Source: Plantago elongata (Eukaryota > Streptophyta > Magnoliopsida > Lamiales > Plantaginaceae). Taken from it: 33,605 bases of DNA. The notes under the pieces are model-generated. The model was given only the letters and a program-made list of their open reading frames with translations. It did not search any database and was not told the DNA's origin. The position numbers were made by a program, and so were the translations under genes. The first letter of the stretch is position 1; every line of letters starts with the position of its first letter. Shown here piece by piece: positions 11,133-21,466 of the stretch. The DNA lies in the NCBI GenBank assembly GCA_036897095.1, contig JAYMSP010001303.1, forward strand, positions 1-33,605, read 5' to 3'.

Positions 11133-12870
11133 CCGGTAGGAGGAGAAAGCTGCGGAGGTGAGGTTGTGCCGCGTCGACCGGCCGCGTTCGATTCTTGCAT
11201 GATGATGAACGTATGATGTTCGATGGTGGTTTAAGTTGCAGGGTACAAAGACGTAATGGATGTTGAAGGAGTTGGCTCAGAAATTTGGTCCAAATATTTA
11301 ATGGTGGTTAGTTGTTACAATCGAAAAATGAATATGATGGTTTTTAGTACAAAATGTGTGGAAGACATGAAATCTTGTTAAACCGTATTACAAAACATGG
11401 TAATTTCGAGATTCAGGATAGTGGAGTATGTCCACCGGAGATGTGGCTGAGCACGACGGAGAAAGTGGTGGCTAAGCTTCCAAAGGTACATAAAAGAATT
11501 GACTTTGTTTCTTTTTTGCCTTTTCAAGTACAAGTATGAATTGTTAGCAAGGATACAAAACGTGACTGATAAAAGCTCAAATTTGAAGTCCGAAAATTTA
11601 AATTGCCGTGTTGATATTTTCTTCTTCGGGTTTGTTGGGTCTGGTCTGAATCTAGTTGCAAAAAGTTGTATACGTAAATTTAGATGCAACAATTTGATGG
11701 GTCTGGATCTAGCTAGTTGCAACTAGTAGCCGGAGCCGATTTGTCTTGTCCGGAAATTTGATAGGGAGCAGTAACGAGCAAAAATAATTGGACCCAAACC
11801 AAATTTGTCGGGTATTAATGATTTGGTACAAGACGTTTGGGTTCTTACGGTGAAGTTTCATTTCACCAAGATTGGGAATATGTAGAGCATATGGACGATC
11901 TAATAATGGGATTTCAAGGTTTAGAAATAGTGACCTCTGGTTGGATCTCGCCATCTCGGAGATGTGGCACCAGTCGAGCAGTGGCGGATTGGAGAGTAGG
12001 GACGGCGGAGGTGGAGCGACGGAGAAACCCGGGAAAGAAGTGGTAACTGCTCACCAGTTCCGTTCTTCCGATGGTGGTAGTATGAATTTGAAGTCTTGGA
12101 TAAAAGAAGTGGTTTTCAAGGTAGCCATTTGCCTTCAACTAGTAGTTTGTCTATTTTATATTCTTGTTATAAATTGAAGCTTATGCTAGTATGTCTCTAG
12201 GTGTCATTTGACAAGTATTTTCTGTAGCCGTATGCAATTTTTTGGTGATGATATCTATACCGAACACTTCCATAGTGGTTCGAGATTCAAGTTTCGATTA
12301 GGTGAAACTTTTACTAGCAAGTAGCAACATTTACACAGCATTTTCAGGCAAAAACTTAAAGGTTTTGAAGATTGAAAAATGGGTCAGCCACCAGTTTGGC
12401 GGTGGAGCTAAGTGGCGATGGGTGGAATGAGGTGTGGATAAATGTGAACTGAGAACCATGTATTTAATTAGACTTGGTTGTACTTGAGTAGTTAAATATG
12501 ATGATATAGTCCTTGCTAATATAAAGTGACAAATATGTTTCTGCTACAAATATAAAGTACAAAGTGTCAGAGCAAAAGATTGTCTTCAATGAATCTTTGT
12601 GAAGAGTAGTACTACTATTTGATTCCAAGCTCAAGTACAGCCGTGCAAGAGCAGCCGCGAGTGGTGGTGCTGCTGGGAGGAGAAACAAGAAACCGGTAGA
12701 GAAAGAAAAGCCGCCATAGTCTGAAGTCGTGTGGTATGTATCCGGAAGGCCGGAGTGTAGCTCACAAATTAGTACTATGAAACAACCAAACTGCAGGCTC
12801 ATTACGAAGGTACGTTAACACGAGACTAAATTTCCAATTGTTGTTTAGAGTTTAGACATCATCGTTGAGT
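11133..12870. other. Intergenic region with exon-like GC-richer pieces
   Basis: Two GC-richer stretches (about 11420-11490 and 11936-12060) share the 12-mer CGGAGATGTGGC at 11436-11447 and 11957-11968 and are followed by splice-donor-like words. A third such stretch lies near 12640-12760. They could be decayed exons or a non-coding transcript. I could not assemble an open gene or recognise a product, so no gene is called. Confidence 0.3.
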
Positions 12871-13005
12871 TTGGAAGCTCACCCTTAACAAGATTGTGAT
12901 TTGTGACATAATCAAAAAGAAAGCCTTCATAGTCTGATTTCAGGTAGCATGATTGAGCTCACTTCTTGGATGCTCACCCCTAAACAAGATTGTGACATAA
13001 TCAAA
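12871..13005 (+). repeat. Two-copy direct repeat of about 40 bp
   Basis: Copy A (12871-12916) and copy B (12966-13005) share TTGGA-GCTCACCC, then AACAAGATTGTGA, then CATAATCAAA. Copy A has an extra few bases that repeat TGTGA. The copies are 95 bp apart in non-coding DNA downstream of the CCT gene. Confidence 0.65.
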
Positions 13006-13199
13006 GTTTAAAATCTAAAAGTTTTAATGGATAGTCTTTTTTCTCTCATCTTTCTTGTATCATCGCTAGAACACCTCCCAACTTGATTCCAACTATGACA
13101 CGACAATAAAGTTACCACCAGATTCTCCCTCAGACCAAGATTGGTCCAGTTAAATCCAAAGAACCTAGACAGAAGAACGCTCTCAGGCTGTAACACTCC

Positions 13200-13668
13200 T
13201 GAGAGCAGAATCCAAACGACAAGCTCTTATCGGAAAAAAAAGACAATGAGCCCTCCCAGGAAAAACAAGTCGAAAAAAGCAGTAATTAGACATGATCAAA
13301 AACTTATTTACAATGTATAGCCCATCATTCATAGATACAGATGCTACTTATTCCACCACCACCATTAAACAAACAAATATATACACTACTAGTACTAGTT
13401 AAGGCACTTGATCATCTACAAAAGGAAAGACAGAATTTATTCTACAAAGGCCATTTATTATTAAAGCTAAATAAGGTGATCTGCAAGCTCTCTTGGGTTC
13501 AGCTTATTCAGTAGAATCCTTTCTACATAGCATAGCTTCTCCAATACACATACATAACCACTTGCTAGCTCAGCTCTACTATTACCATTTGATCTTTTTC
13601 TTCACCTCATAAACCTACTCACCATTAGCATTTCTACATCCATTTCCGTTCTTGCTCATCCTTAGCAA
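13200..13668 (-). other. Presumed 3' UTR and flank of CCT gene
   Basis: Follows the TGA (13671-13669) of the minus-strand CCT gene. No other coding signal is visible. The transcript end is not fixed. Confidence 0.4.
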
Positions 13669-16600
13669 TCACTCGGTCTTGGCAAATCTTCCACGGATCC
13701 TTGGTTGGTTATCGGCCAGAGCCTTCCTGCAAGCATACTGACAGAAAGAGGAACTGAAATGAGTGGTCTTTCGGTAATAATTGCATGCTTCCCAAGATTG
13801 TGCAAACTAGTTTATAGCTTTATACTAGTATCTTGTAATAGAATCACTGGAAAAGGTGTTTGTAAAACATTTAAAACGATACTCTTCAGCTTAAATTAAT
13901 CTGGCGAACAAAAAAACCGCTCATTATTTTGAACACCTACTCAAGTAATTCTCAGAAATTAATCACAATATAACTTTTTCAGCAAATTTTGCAAACACTG
14001 ACTAGATTCTCTTAAAAGCCAATTTTACCTAAATCATGTTTCACTTGGTATTTGAAAACAGGCACTAAAGCTATTGAAACAACAATCAACTCAGATCTCA
14101 CACTCTACCTTAATCTTTCTGCCAAAATTCCTCTTGGACTTCTTGTTCCAATATCTGGAGAGCTTTTCCTTGCGTTCTTCTGAAATACAGCTGCTCATCA
14201 TGGTAGGTTGCCGCACCAAAGGTTGATTTGAATGAACATGGCTTGCGTTATTGTTGCCAAGAGTCTGTGCATAAAAATCTCAGAATCAATCACCCTGCAA
14301 AATCCTGTCGAAGAGGCCAGAAACGTCTAAACATTTCTCAGTTCGTAGACTCTCATGGAACTAGTAAACGTATCTCAAATTCAAGTATATCATCAGAGTG
14401 GCTTGATGTTAGGGAGAAAAATAAATTGCGAGTTTAACCTGGATACTAGATTAGTGTGTCCTCACTTGGAAGCAAGTGAATCATAAGCTCACAAGAGACC
14501 CACTCCATTCTTCATGAATTGAGTAGACAGGCAAAGCTCGCAACAATTTATTCTTCATTTGCTTCAGAGGTATTCTTATCAGGTATATTAAACTCCATTT
14601 TGTTATTGAGGTTGAATCTAAACTTAGCCACAGAACTGGAGTTGGAAAGTGCTGAATCCAGCTTTTTTAAGCAGCTTAAAGGTTTTTTTGGGGCTTTTAA
14701 GTCGTATACTTGCAGGCAATGCTTATGGCTTTAACTAAGCTGTTGGAACAGTATATAAAGTTAAACTTATTTAAACAGTTTCAAGCTGATTTGCAAACAC
14801 TGCCTCAATAATATCGGATTGTACTAGATTGTAAATCTACAACTATAAGGGCATTAAAAATAAAGGACAGGAGACGTGACCTTTATGTCCCCTTCACTGA
14901 ATGCTCGCCGCATCCCATATCCAAAATCCAAAACAGGGAAATCTAGGAAATTGGGCTTCAGTTGAGTCTCAGGCATGGAATCCATCACTCTCAAACAACT
15001 CGAACTCGCACTTTTCTGCAATAAGCCATCTGCAACCAGGTTTTCATCAGTTTTCACATTGGGGATGGTGATATTGAGGACCTCAGAATATGGTGCTTCG
15101 TTCCCATCTTTCGCCATCAGATCTTTCCTGCACTCATAGAAAACCTCACTGAGGAGTTGCCCGCTCTCAATTGATGATTCAATATCCGACATGCTTAATG
15201 ATTGTGCAGGAATGGCATCCTCTCCACAAGACATCATCGAAATCGCAGCCGCCATTGGATCAAGGCCCAGCAATGGTTCTTCAATTAGTGGCTCAGGAGC
15301 CTTGAATAGATCTCCTTCTCCTCCAAGGTAGTACTCAGATATTGCAGATGTGGGGATGAGACTGCTCTGCAGGTCCTGTTTCAAAATCACAAACCAAGGA
15401 CACAAGGTCCTGTTAGATGTTATGCAGCACTTTACAAGAAGTTCAATTACTGATCTCAACACAAATTTCCAAATCGTTTCTGAATTGTAGATATGATTAC
15501 GTCAACTGGACAATAATAGCATTTTTTCTAAACAATATATGTAGGAATTTTCACTAACCTAATTGGTCCATTCTATTTCTTTTAACCGAAAATTTGCATC
15601 AGGTGGCATGAAGATAACAAGATAATTGCAGTTTTCTTTTAAGACAGACGATATGGCATATTATCCGTAAATCGTGATGTACAACAATCAAACCAACTCT
15701 CCTAGGTGCCTGTATCCAAATGCTTTTGATTAGTAGAAGTGCTAAAATGACTTATGAGAATCATCCACAGAGCTTATACCAGTTTTTCAGCGTTCATAGA
15801 TTTACTACTGTGACAGCTTAGAGCTAGAGTCAATACAGATCAGGTCTAGAGAAATGCAACTACATATCGAGAAAGATAGTCCGATTTGCCTAGAGAAATG
15901 CAAGCTGGAAATGTGCAATGTCCAAAGGGATTATGTGAATAGAATCAGAAACACAAAACATGGGTTGATAATAGGAAACTTCCAAGAAATTGCCGCTTTA
16001 CCAGATCTAGACAAAAGAAGCAGGCATGGAACATTAAATTAGTTATTGGCCACTAGACATAGTCACCTACTCTGTACTTAACACTGCCATCTCAAACTAA
16101 CAGCAATAATTGAAGTCTCAAAAAATCTTCACAAGTCAATTCCATTCAACTCAACTCTATGTTTCTTAATGGAACAGTACAACTGTACAACCCAATTCAA
16201 GATGTTTAATCCCACAAGCTGCAAACTTATCAGGATCATTTCGAGCTAAAAATGAGTAATTTTAAGTGAATGGAGATTCCACTGGAAAGAAAAAAGAAAT
16301 AAAGAAAGATCCATTTGAGGTACAATACACAATACAACTCATCAAAGTGAAGGCCAAGCTCTAGCTTTTTCTAGCACTTTTACAATCGGCACAAGTGCGG
16401 TGAGAAAGTGGATCCTCAACAATCAAGTTGACATCAGAAGATCAATACTTTCACTTAAAAAGTATAATTGCGAAAGCAATAAAGATGATTTGGATGGAAA
16501 ATGAACTATGGCCTATTATGTCGTTTTGTTGGGAAGAAGTATGTTATGTGTAAGTGAGTCAAGAACACGGCACTAAATGATTGTGATATTCTACTTTGCA

Positions 16601-17070
16601 AATCTTTAATTGTCCTCTTGTTTTTCCATCTTCCATTTATGGATCTCATCTCATAAGAATGAACTCATACTGCTTTTCCATTTATGCTATCATGATGCTC
16701 ATGGAAAACAGAGTGATAAGGTAGGTAAAAACTAAAAATCCAATCTTTGCAGCAAAATATCAATTTTATCAAATGGGATTTTCTTGTTTCCTCAACTATG
16801 CTGGAAAAAAAAACAAAAACCAAGCAAAATCCAGTTCTCAAATGCACAAAATCATCATTTCCCCCAAAAATTTCAACCCAATCAAGACTAGGGTTTAAGC
16901 AAATAACCAGCTAAATTCGACACCAAAAATGCTGATCTTTAGCAAAAAACGAAAAGAAACCGTACCAAAGAACCATTGGGCTTGTGAGAGCGGCAAAAGT
17001 CATCAATTTGCTGCACTTCTTGGTAGAAATTATCGAAGTAAGGAAACATTAGCCCTGTTTCAGCATACAT
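13669..17070 (-). CDS. CCT-motif family protein (4 exons)
   Basis: Exons on the minus strand: 17070-16966 (aa 1-35), 15375-14881 (36-200), 14264-14109 (201-252), 13737-13669 (253-274). All introns are GT-AG and phase 0, and the product is 274 aa. The start MYAETGLMFPYFDNFYQEV and the GGEGDLFKAPEPLIEEP block are what I expect of the At4g27900/At5g53420 group. A FSEGDIK|TLGNNN junction spans introns 2-3. The CCT motif is at about 230-273: LSRYWNKKSKRNFGRKIK, then YACRKALADNQPRIRGRFAK; intron 3 cuts it between Lys252 and Tyr253. CCT motifs are nuclear, bind DNA or NF-Y-type partners, and occur in light, flowering and stress regulators. The specific role of this subgroup is not evident from sequence. 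Intron 1 is about 1.6 kb with no other gene in it. There is no B-box or response-regulator domain, so it is not a CONSTANS or PRR protein. Confidence 0.92.
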
Positions 17071-17197
17071 TACTCCAGTTGAGTGAGAGTCTTAGAGAGA
17101 GATTTTTAAGTGTGAGAGAGAAATATAGTGAGTACTAGTACTACTACTACTCCAAGAGAGTGGGTGAGTGTCTGTATGTATATAAGTATCTAACGAC

Positions 17198-17222
17198 AAT
17201 AATAATAATAATAATAATAATA
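17198..17222 (+). repeat. (AAT)n microsatellite in CCT gene leader or promoter
   Basis: About eight AAT units in a row. In the minus-strand transcript this would be (ATT)n, lying about 130 bases before the CCT start codon, and it would be in the 5' leader if the upstream TATA box is used. Confidence 0.85.
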
Positions 17223-17243
17223 TTTTGTTTATATTTTTTTGTG

Positions 17244-17341
17244 TATTTATAGAGTGTATAGAGTAATAGAGAGAGATATGTAATGAAATGTAATGCAACG
17301 CAATAGAGGAGCTATAAATGAGGAGGGGTCCTTTTTATAAG
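17244..17341 (-). promoter_or_regulatory. Candidate TATA boxes of CCT gene
   Basis: Two TATA-like words face the CCT gene on the minus strand: TTATAAAAAGG near 17341-17331 and TATAAATA at 17251-17244. Starts near 17305 or 17215 would follow. The leader is CT-rich (CTCTCTC tracts). Which box is used decides whether a 68-codon upstream frame starting at 17298 is transcribed. Confidence 0.45.
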
Positions 17342-18678
17342 TGAAAACAGAGCGCAAAAGAACAGAGTAGCTGCTGCAGAAAAGAAAAGAAAAGAAGAAA
17401 GAGTGTTGGAAAGGGAATCTGGTTTTGGTTTGTTCTTGGGGAGATGGAAACTAGCCATTATCATATGAAAAGAATTTGAGTGAAAGTTAAAGTGAAATTA
17501 CTATAAAAATCATTTTTTATAAAGGTTGGTTCTTGTTAGGAGTCATTTTCTTGTGTTAGGACAAACTTGAGAGATAATATATTTTTCATTGTTTACACTA
17601 TTGCAATAGAAAAGTTCATTATTTTATGTATTTAGTACACATTTGCATAGTTTAAATAGATAGGTGAACAAATTTTTACTATGTTAAGTAATGCAGATAT
17701 TTGAATAATATCTTGTGAGATGACAACTTCTTTTTGGAAATGAAACCTCATTATACGGAATTTGTTCTTCAAATGATTTTATAAGTTACCATTTTGTTTT
17801 TTAATCAACTAGTATTATATTATTTCAATTATTGCATAAATATGATGTAGCGTTTGTATTGGTCACATGGCAAATAAATCGATCCAATTTATGGGATGTC
17901 AACGACAATAATTTTTTAATGAATTTCCATTTTAATTGTGTAAATAAATCAAAGTTATTATTAATTAAGTGTATATAATATACTTTAATATAATATCGTA
18001 TATTATTTAAAGTATTAGACTTGAAAATGTATACAATATAATGATCTACGAATTTGTCATCTTGGGCTTGGTCGACATCTTTTCAAGAATATTCCCTTTT
18101 CATTTTCTTGATTTCATGTGTTTTTAAGTTCCAACTAGTTGGACATGAATTAGGGTTCCACTAATTAGATGTCACTTTAGAAGTGCATTTAAAACACCAT
18201 TTTAACTCAAAACAAATTATATTTGTCACTTTCACATGCAAGTTCTTGTAACACTTGTGTCAAATAGAAGCATGTAACAACATATAGAAGTGTCGCAATT
18301 TTAAGAAATATACTGCTTACTATGCTAGTTCTCCATTATTTAATGATTAAGTGTAATTAACTGATTGATTTACACCGAATGGATCTTTAAACTGCTTATT
18401 AGGCTTCAAAGTCAAGATTGAAAATGAAAAGATCTATTTGCATATTTCTAATTATTATTATTCCTAGGTGGAGAAAGTGAATGTGACATTTAATTATAAA
18501 ATCGAATTTAATAAGGACAAAAATGCAAAAGATCTATCAAATCAAATGATGTACTGTGTCTCCATTTTCTTATGAGGCCACCATATAATTTAATCCTTCT
18601 GATTCACTTTTTTTATGGGTTGTACCAGTCAGTTAAAAAAAGGTTCGCACTTATGGACGAAAATGGCTCATTCTGGAA
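17342..18678. other. AT-rich intergenic DNA, no gene seen
   Basis: Distal upstream region of the CCT gene. I see no coding exon, RNA gene or element termini. Confidence 0.45.
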
Positions 18679-18742
18679 GGCCCAAAATCAGGCCCAACGA
18701 TATTGGATCTCAATTAGGAAGCCCAAGTGGTTCTTAGGGTTT
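18679..18742. promoter_or_regulatory. Site II and telo-box cluster without an adjacent known gene
   Basis: Two GGCCCA words (18679-18684 and 18691-18696), one AGCCCA (18720-18725) and TAGGGTTT (18735-18742) lie within 64 bp. TGGGCC/T plus AAACCCTA is the usual pairing in promoters of plant growth and translation genes. The nearest known gene start is 1.4 kb away (CCT gene). A 76-codon frame (19094-19324, plus strand) lies downstream but is unrecognised. Confidence 0.4.
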
Positions 18743-19497
18743 GGTTAGAACTAGCTAGTCTGAGTTTCCAAAATTGAATTTAAGTAGTCACTTATCGATC
18801 ATGTTGTAAATTGTGAATTGACTGATATTCATAATTCTCAGAGCAAAAATAAAAAGTTACAAACTTGCGGCGGATAACTTATAATATAATGTGGATTTTG
18901 ATCGATCATTTGAAATCCCAAACAGTGTCTTGACTGACATTCACCAAGAGCTATGTGTGTTGTCTTATTCAATGAAATGCTAAAGTTAATATGGACTTAC
19001 ATGATCATGATAAAATGATGATAATATTACTATTTATAGTTCATGTGTGACTTAAAATGTCACACTATGGCTCCACAAGCAGTTTTTGTCTGAATGGAAA
19101 TGGTAGTAAGTGTTAGTGCCATTTTCTTGATTGACCTTGCTTGTAGGTTTTATAATTCAGCTTTAGAAAATACATCATTTTGGGTCTTCAAATGGCGAAG
19201 TGGGCATATTTTTTTAGGCATTTTCGTTAGTTTATTATCCTTCTATGTTGGGCAACTTGTTAAGCACCCGACATGGATACATGTTCTTCAGCTAGTAGTG
19301 ACTCTACTAGAGAATTCTAGATAGCTTTCTACAATCAAAATTCTTCTAAAATCAAAGTGAACAAAGTGTAAAAGTACTCTATTCGCTTCATCATCGGGGG
19401 AGAGGCTAGTGATTAGTACCGAATCGGGAATATTTTGAGTACGAAATCATATAAAATTTGACTAATGTATAATGCAATGTACACTATAGGCACATCA

Positions 19498-19503
19498 CAC
19501 GTG
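19498..19503. promoter_or_regulatory. G-box CACGTG
   Basis: CACGTG within ACACGTGT, about 110 bp before a short tandem array. No neighbouring gene start; function unknown. Confidence 0.25.
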
Positions 19504-19615
19504 TTATCTAACAAATGGTAATGATAAAACTAAATCTCATGATAACTTGAATTTTCATTAATCGTGAGAGCAATACTTTCTCCAGTATACAAATTGCCTC
19601 TTTTGTTTATAAAAG

Positions 19616-19801
19616 AATCGACAAAGCATTGATTATGTGACACGTATTACTGGAATGTAACTATAAATCATAGTTTGGATAAATTGTAATCGACATAAAC
19701 TTTGATTATGTGACACCGCATCATCAGAATGTGACAGTAAACTAATGTTTGGTCATTTTGGAATCAACCGAACATATAATCATGTGACACCGCATCACAA
19801 G
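19616..19801 (+). repeat. Tandem array, about 73-bp unit, 2.6 copies
   Basis: Copies start at 19616, 19688 and 19762, giving periods of 72 and 74 bp. Each starts AATC(G/A)AC and has TGATTATGTGACAC (or ATCATGTGACAC) about 16-20 bases in. The first two share a GAATGT(A/G)AC core and a TTTGG-like end. Copies two and three share TGTGACACCGCATCA exactly; the first is more diverged. The last copy is cut off near 19801. No open frame runs through it. Confidence 0.75.
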
Positions 19802-19971
19802 TTATCACTATTCGATCGATCAGAGCACCCCAATCTATATGTAGTTGGAAAGTATTAGTGAAATTGTTATTGCAAATTTCCTCATTTAGTTAAACATCAA
19901 GAATGAGATAAAATGTACAATTTTTTGTCGACAATACATTTGTATACAAATGGAGATTTCATCCAATTACT

Positions 19972-19985
19972 CAAACACGTGTTTG
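19972..19985. promoter_or_regulatory. 14-bp palindrome centred on a G-box
   Basis: CAAACACGTGTTTG is perfectly palindromic and centred on CACGTG, a bHLH/bZIP-binding word. It lies about 170 bp after the tandem array, with no gene close by. Confidence 0.3.
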
Positions 19986-21412
19986 TAGACGTACAATGAT
20001 AATGCCTAAAACTTGGCCAAAACCTAATGTGCATGTTTAACATTGTGATTTTACTAGTGACATTAGTAATTTTATGGAGATGTAGTGGATGCTTTATATA
20101 ATTAACAAGTAATCTTTCAAATTTGTAGTTGGAAAACATGTGTTTGGCCGTAACAAAGATGTCAAGAAACCTTGAACTTAGTCGTAGTTGAATTATTAAT
20201 TTGTATTTTATTAAACGATAGAAATTAAAAGAAGAGAAATGATGTGAATGTTTACTAGTTAGCTAGCTTTAAAAACAAGGACAAAATGTCATGTCTTGCA
20301 ATTAGGCCAATTTGTTTGAATAAATATTCTGGAAGCAATTTGCTAGTTTCATAATAAACAAAATTAAATTTAAACTTGGATCTTTGAGTGCTATGTGTGC
20401 TATTTGTATGTACCACATATTCTTGTCCTATATCTATTGTGTCCCGATGCATGTAACGAATGGATTTTTTTATTTATATGTACCACTAAAATGTTCTAAG
20501 AATAGAATATTGTACCACAACATTGTGCAAATTAACCCCCTCGAAGATAATTTTGTAATCATAAAATAGGAAATGTAAAACCTCATCACAATTGACCGTT
20601 ATCTAGAAACCGGAATATATACCATGTGTAATTTCTTCGATTTTTCATTGAGTGCACATTAACTACACTACTCAAATTATGCAATATAATAGTTTGCAAA
20701 CTACGTAAGTAAAATTAAACTGTAATAAGTTGTGTACTATTTTTATTATTTTTATAAGAGATAATATTATCCCTCTACCTTAACCAACTGAATTACTATT
20801 TCGAAGTGTGCTTCGTTTAATTATATAAGAAAAGTTAATACATAATCAATTAAATATATTATAGGGTCAAATAGTTTTATACGTAAATGTAACTTAGAAT
20901 ATAGAGGTTTGAGAACTTGGCTGTAAAGTTATATAACAAGAGTGATGGAATTTGGACTCATAATAATAAGCCATGATTTTAATTGTCTCGAAGATGAGAA
21001 AAAGAAGAGAAGTGGAAGAGAGTATATGCCAATGCCACTTTTTTAATGATTGGGTCGTGTCGTCTAAGGGTAAAGGATCGATGGATATGTTCATTTTCGA
21101 ATGTCTTTTGGTGAAGTAGTAAGAGTAGTAGTACTACTACTTGACAATCTTAAGATCCCCACATTTGGAATTTTGGTAAAAATGGATGAATCAAAATGGA
21201 AATGAAATCAAACAATAATGTGCAAAAGATAAATTCATAGACAACTTGTGAAGAGAATTTCACATATTATTATCACGCACACTTCCCAATCTACACTCAT
21301 TGGGAGCCTACACATGGCAACTTGTAGTTAAGTTGAAAAATAATGTTTAGATAAAAAATATTAAAAATGTAAAATTATTTAAGGAGGTTGGTTCAATATA
21401 ATAATTTGACGA
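19986..21412. other. AT-rich intergenic DNA, no gene seen
   Basis: Nothing but short accidental frames. A perfect palindrome of AGT/ACT triplets (around 21126-21142) is the only local structure I noticed. Confidence 0.45.
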
Positions 21413-21466
21413 CCAATCGACTCGACCCCGGAGAGCTGCTTTTGCTAAAACCCGAGCCGTTTGAAG
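21413..21466 (-). pseudogene. rpoC2: Nuclear insertion of a plastid rpoC2 fragment
   Basis: Read on the minus strand, this GC-richer 54-bp stretch translates in one frame as TARVLAKAALRGRVDW. That matches the conserved plastid RNA polymerase beta'' (RpoC2) segment usually written TxRVLAKAALRGRIDW. Similarity stops sharply on the downstream side, where the plastid gene would continue with a Leu-Lys-Gly stretch, and fades upstream into AT-rich DNA with an apparent 3-base gap. The short length, loss of context and AT-rich flanks say it is a NUPT relic with no function. The match is from memory; an alignment to a plastid genome would settle it. Confidence 0.7.

Noticed and set aside
13705..13899. 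Plus-strand 64-codon frame over CCT exon 4
   Set aside because: It is antisense to the last CCT exon and runs on into an intron.
21126..21142. Palindrome of AGT/ACT triplets
   Set aside because: Simple-sequence palindrome; similar triplet runs occur elsewhere in the window (near 13385 and 17136), with no sign of function.
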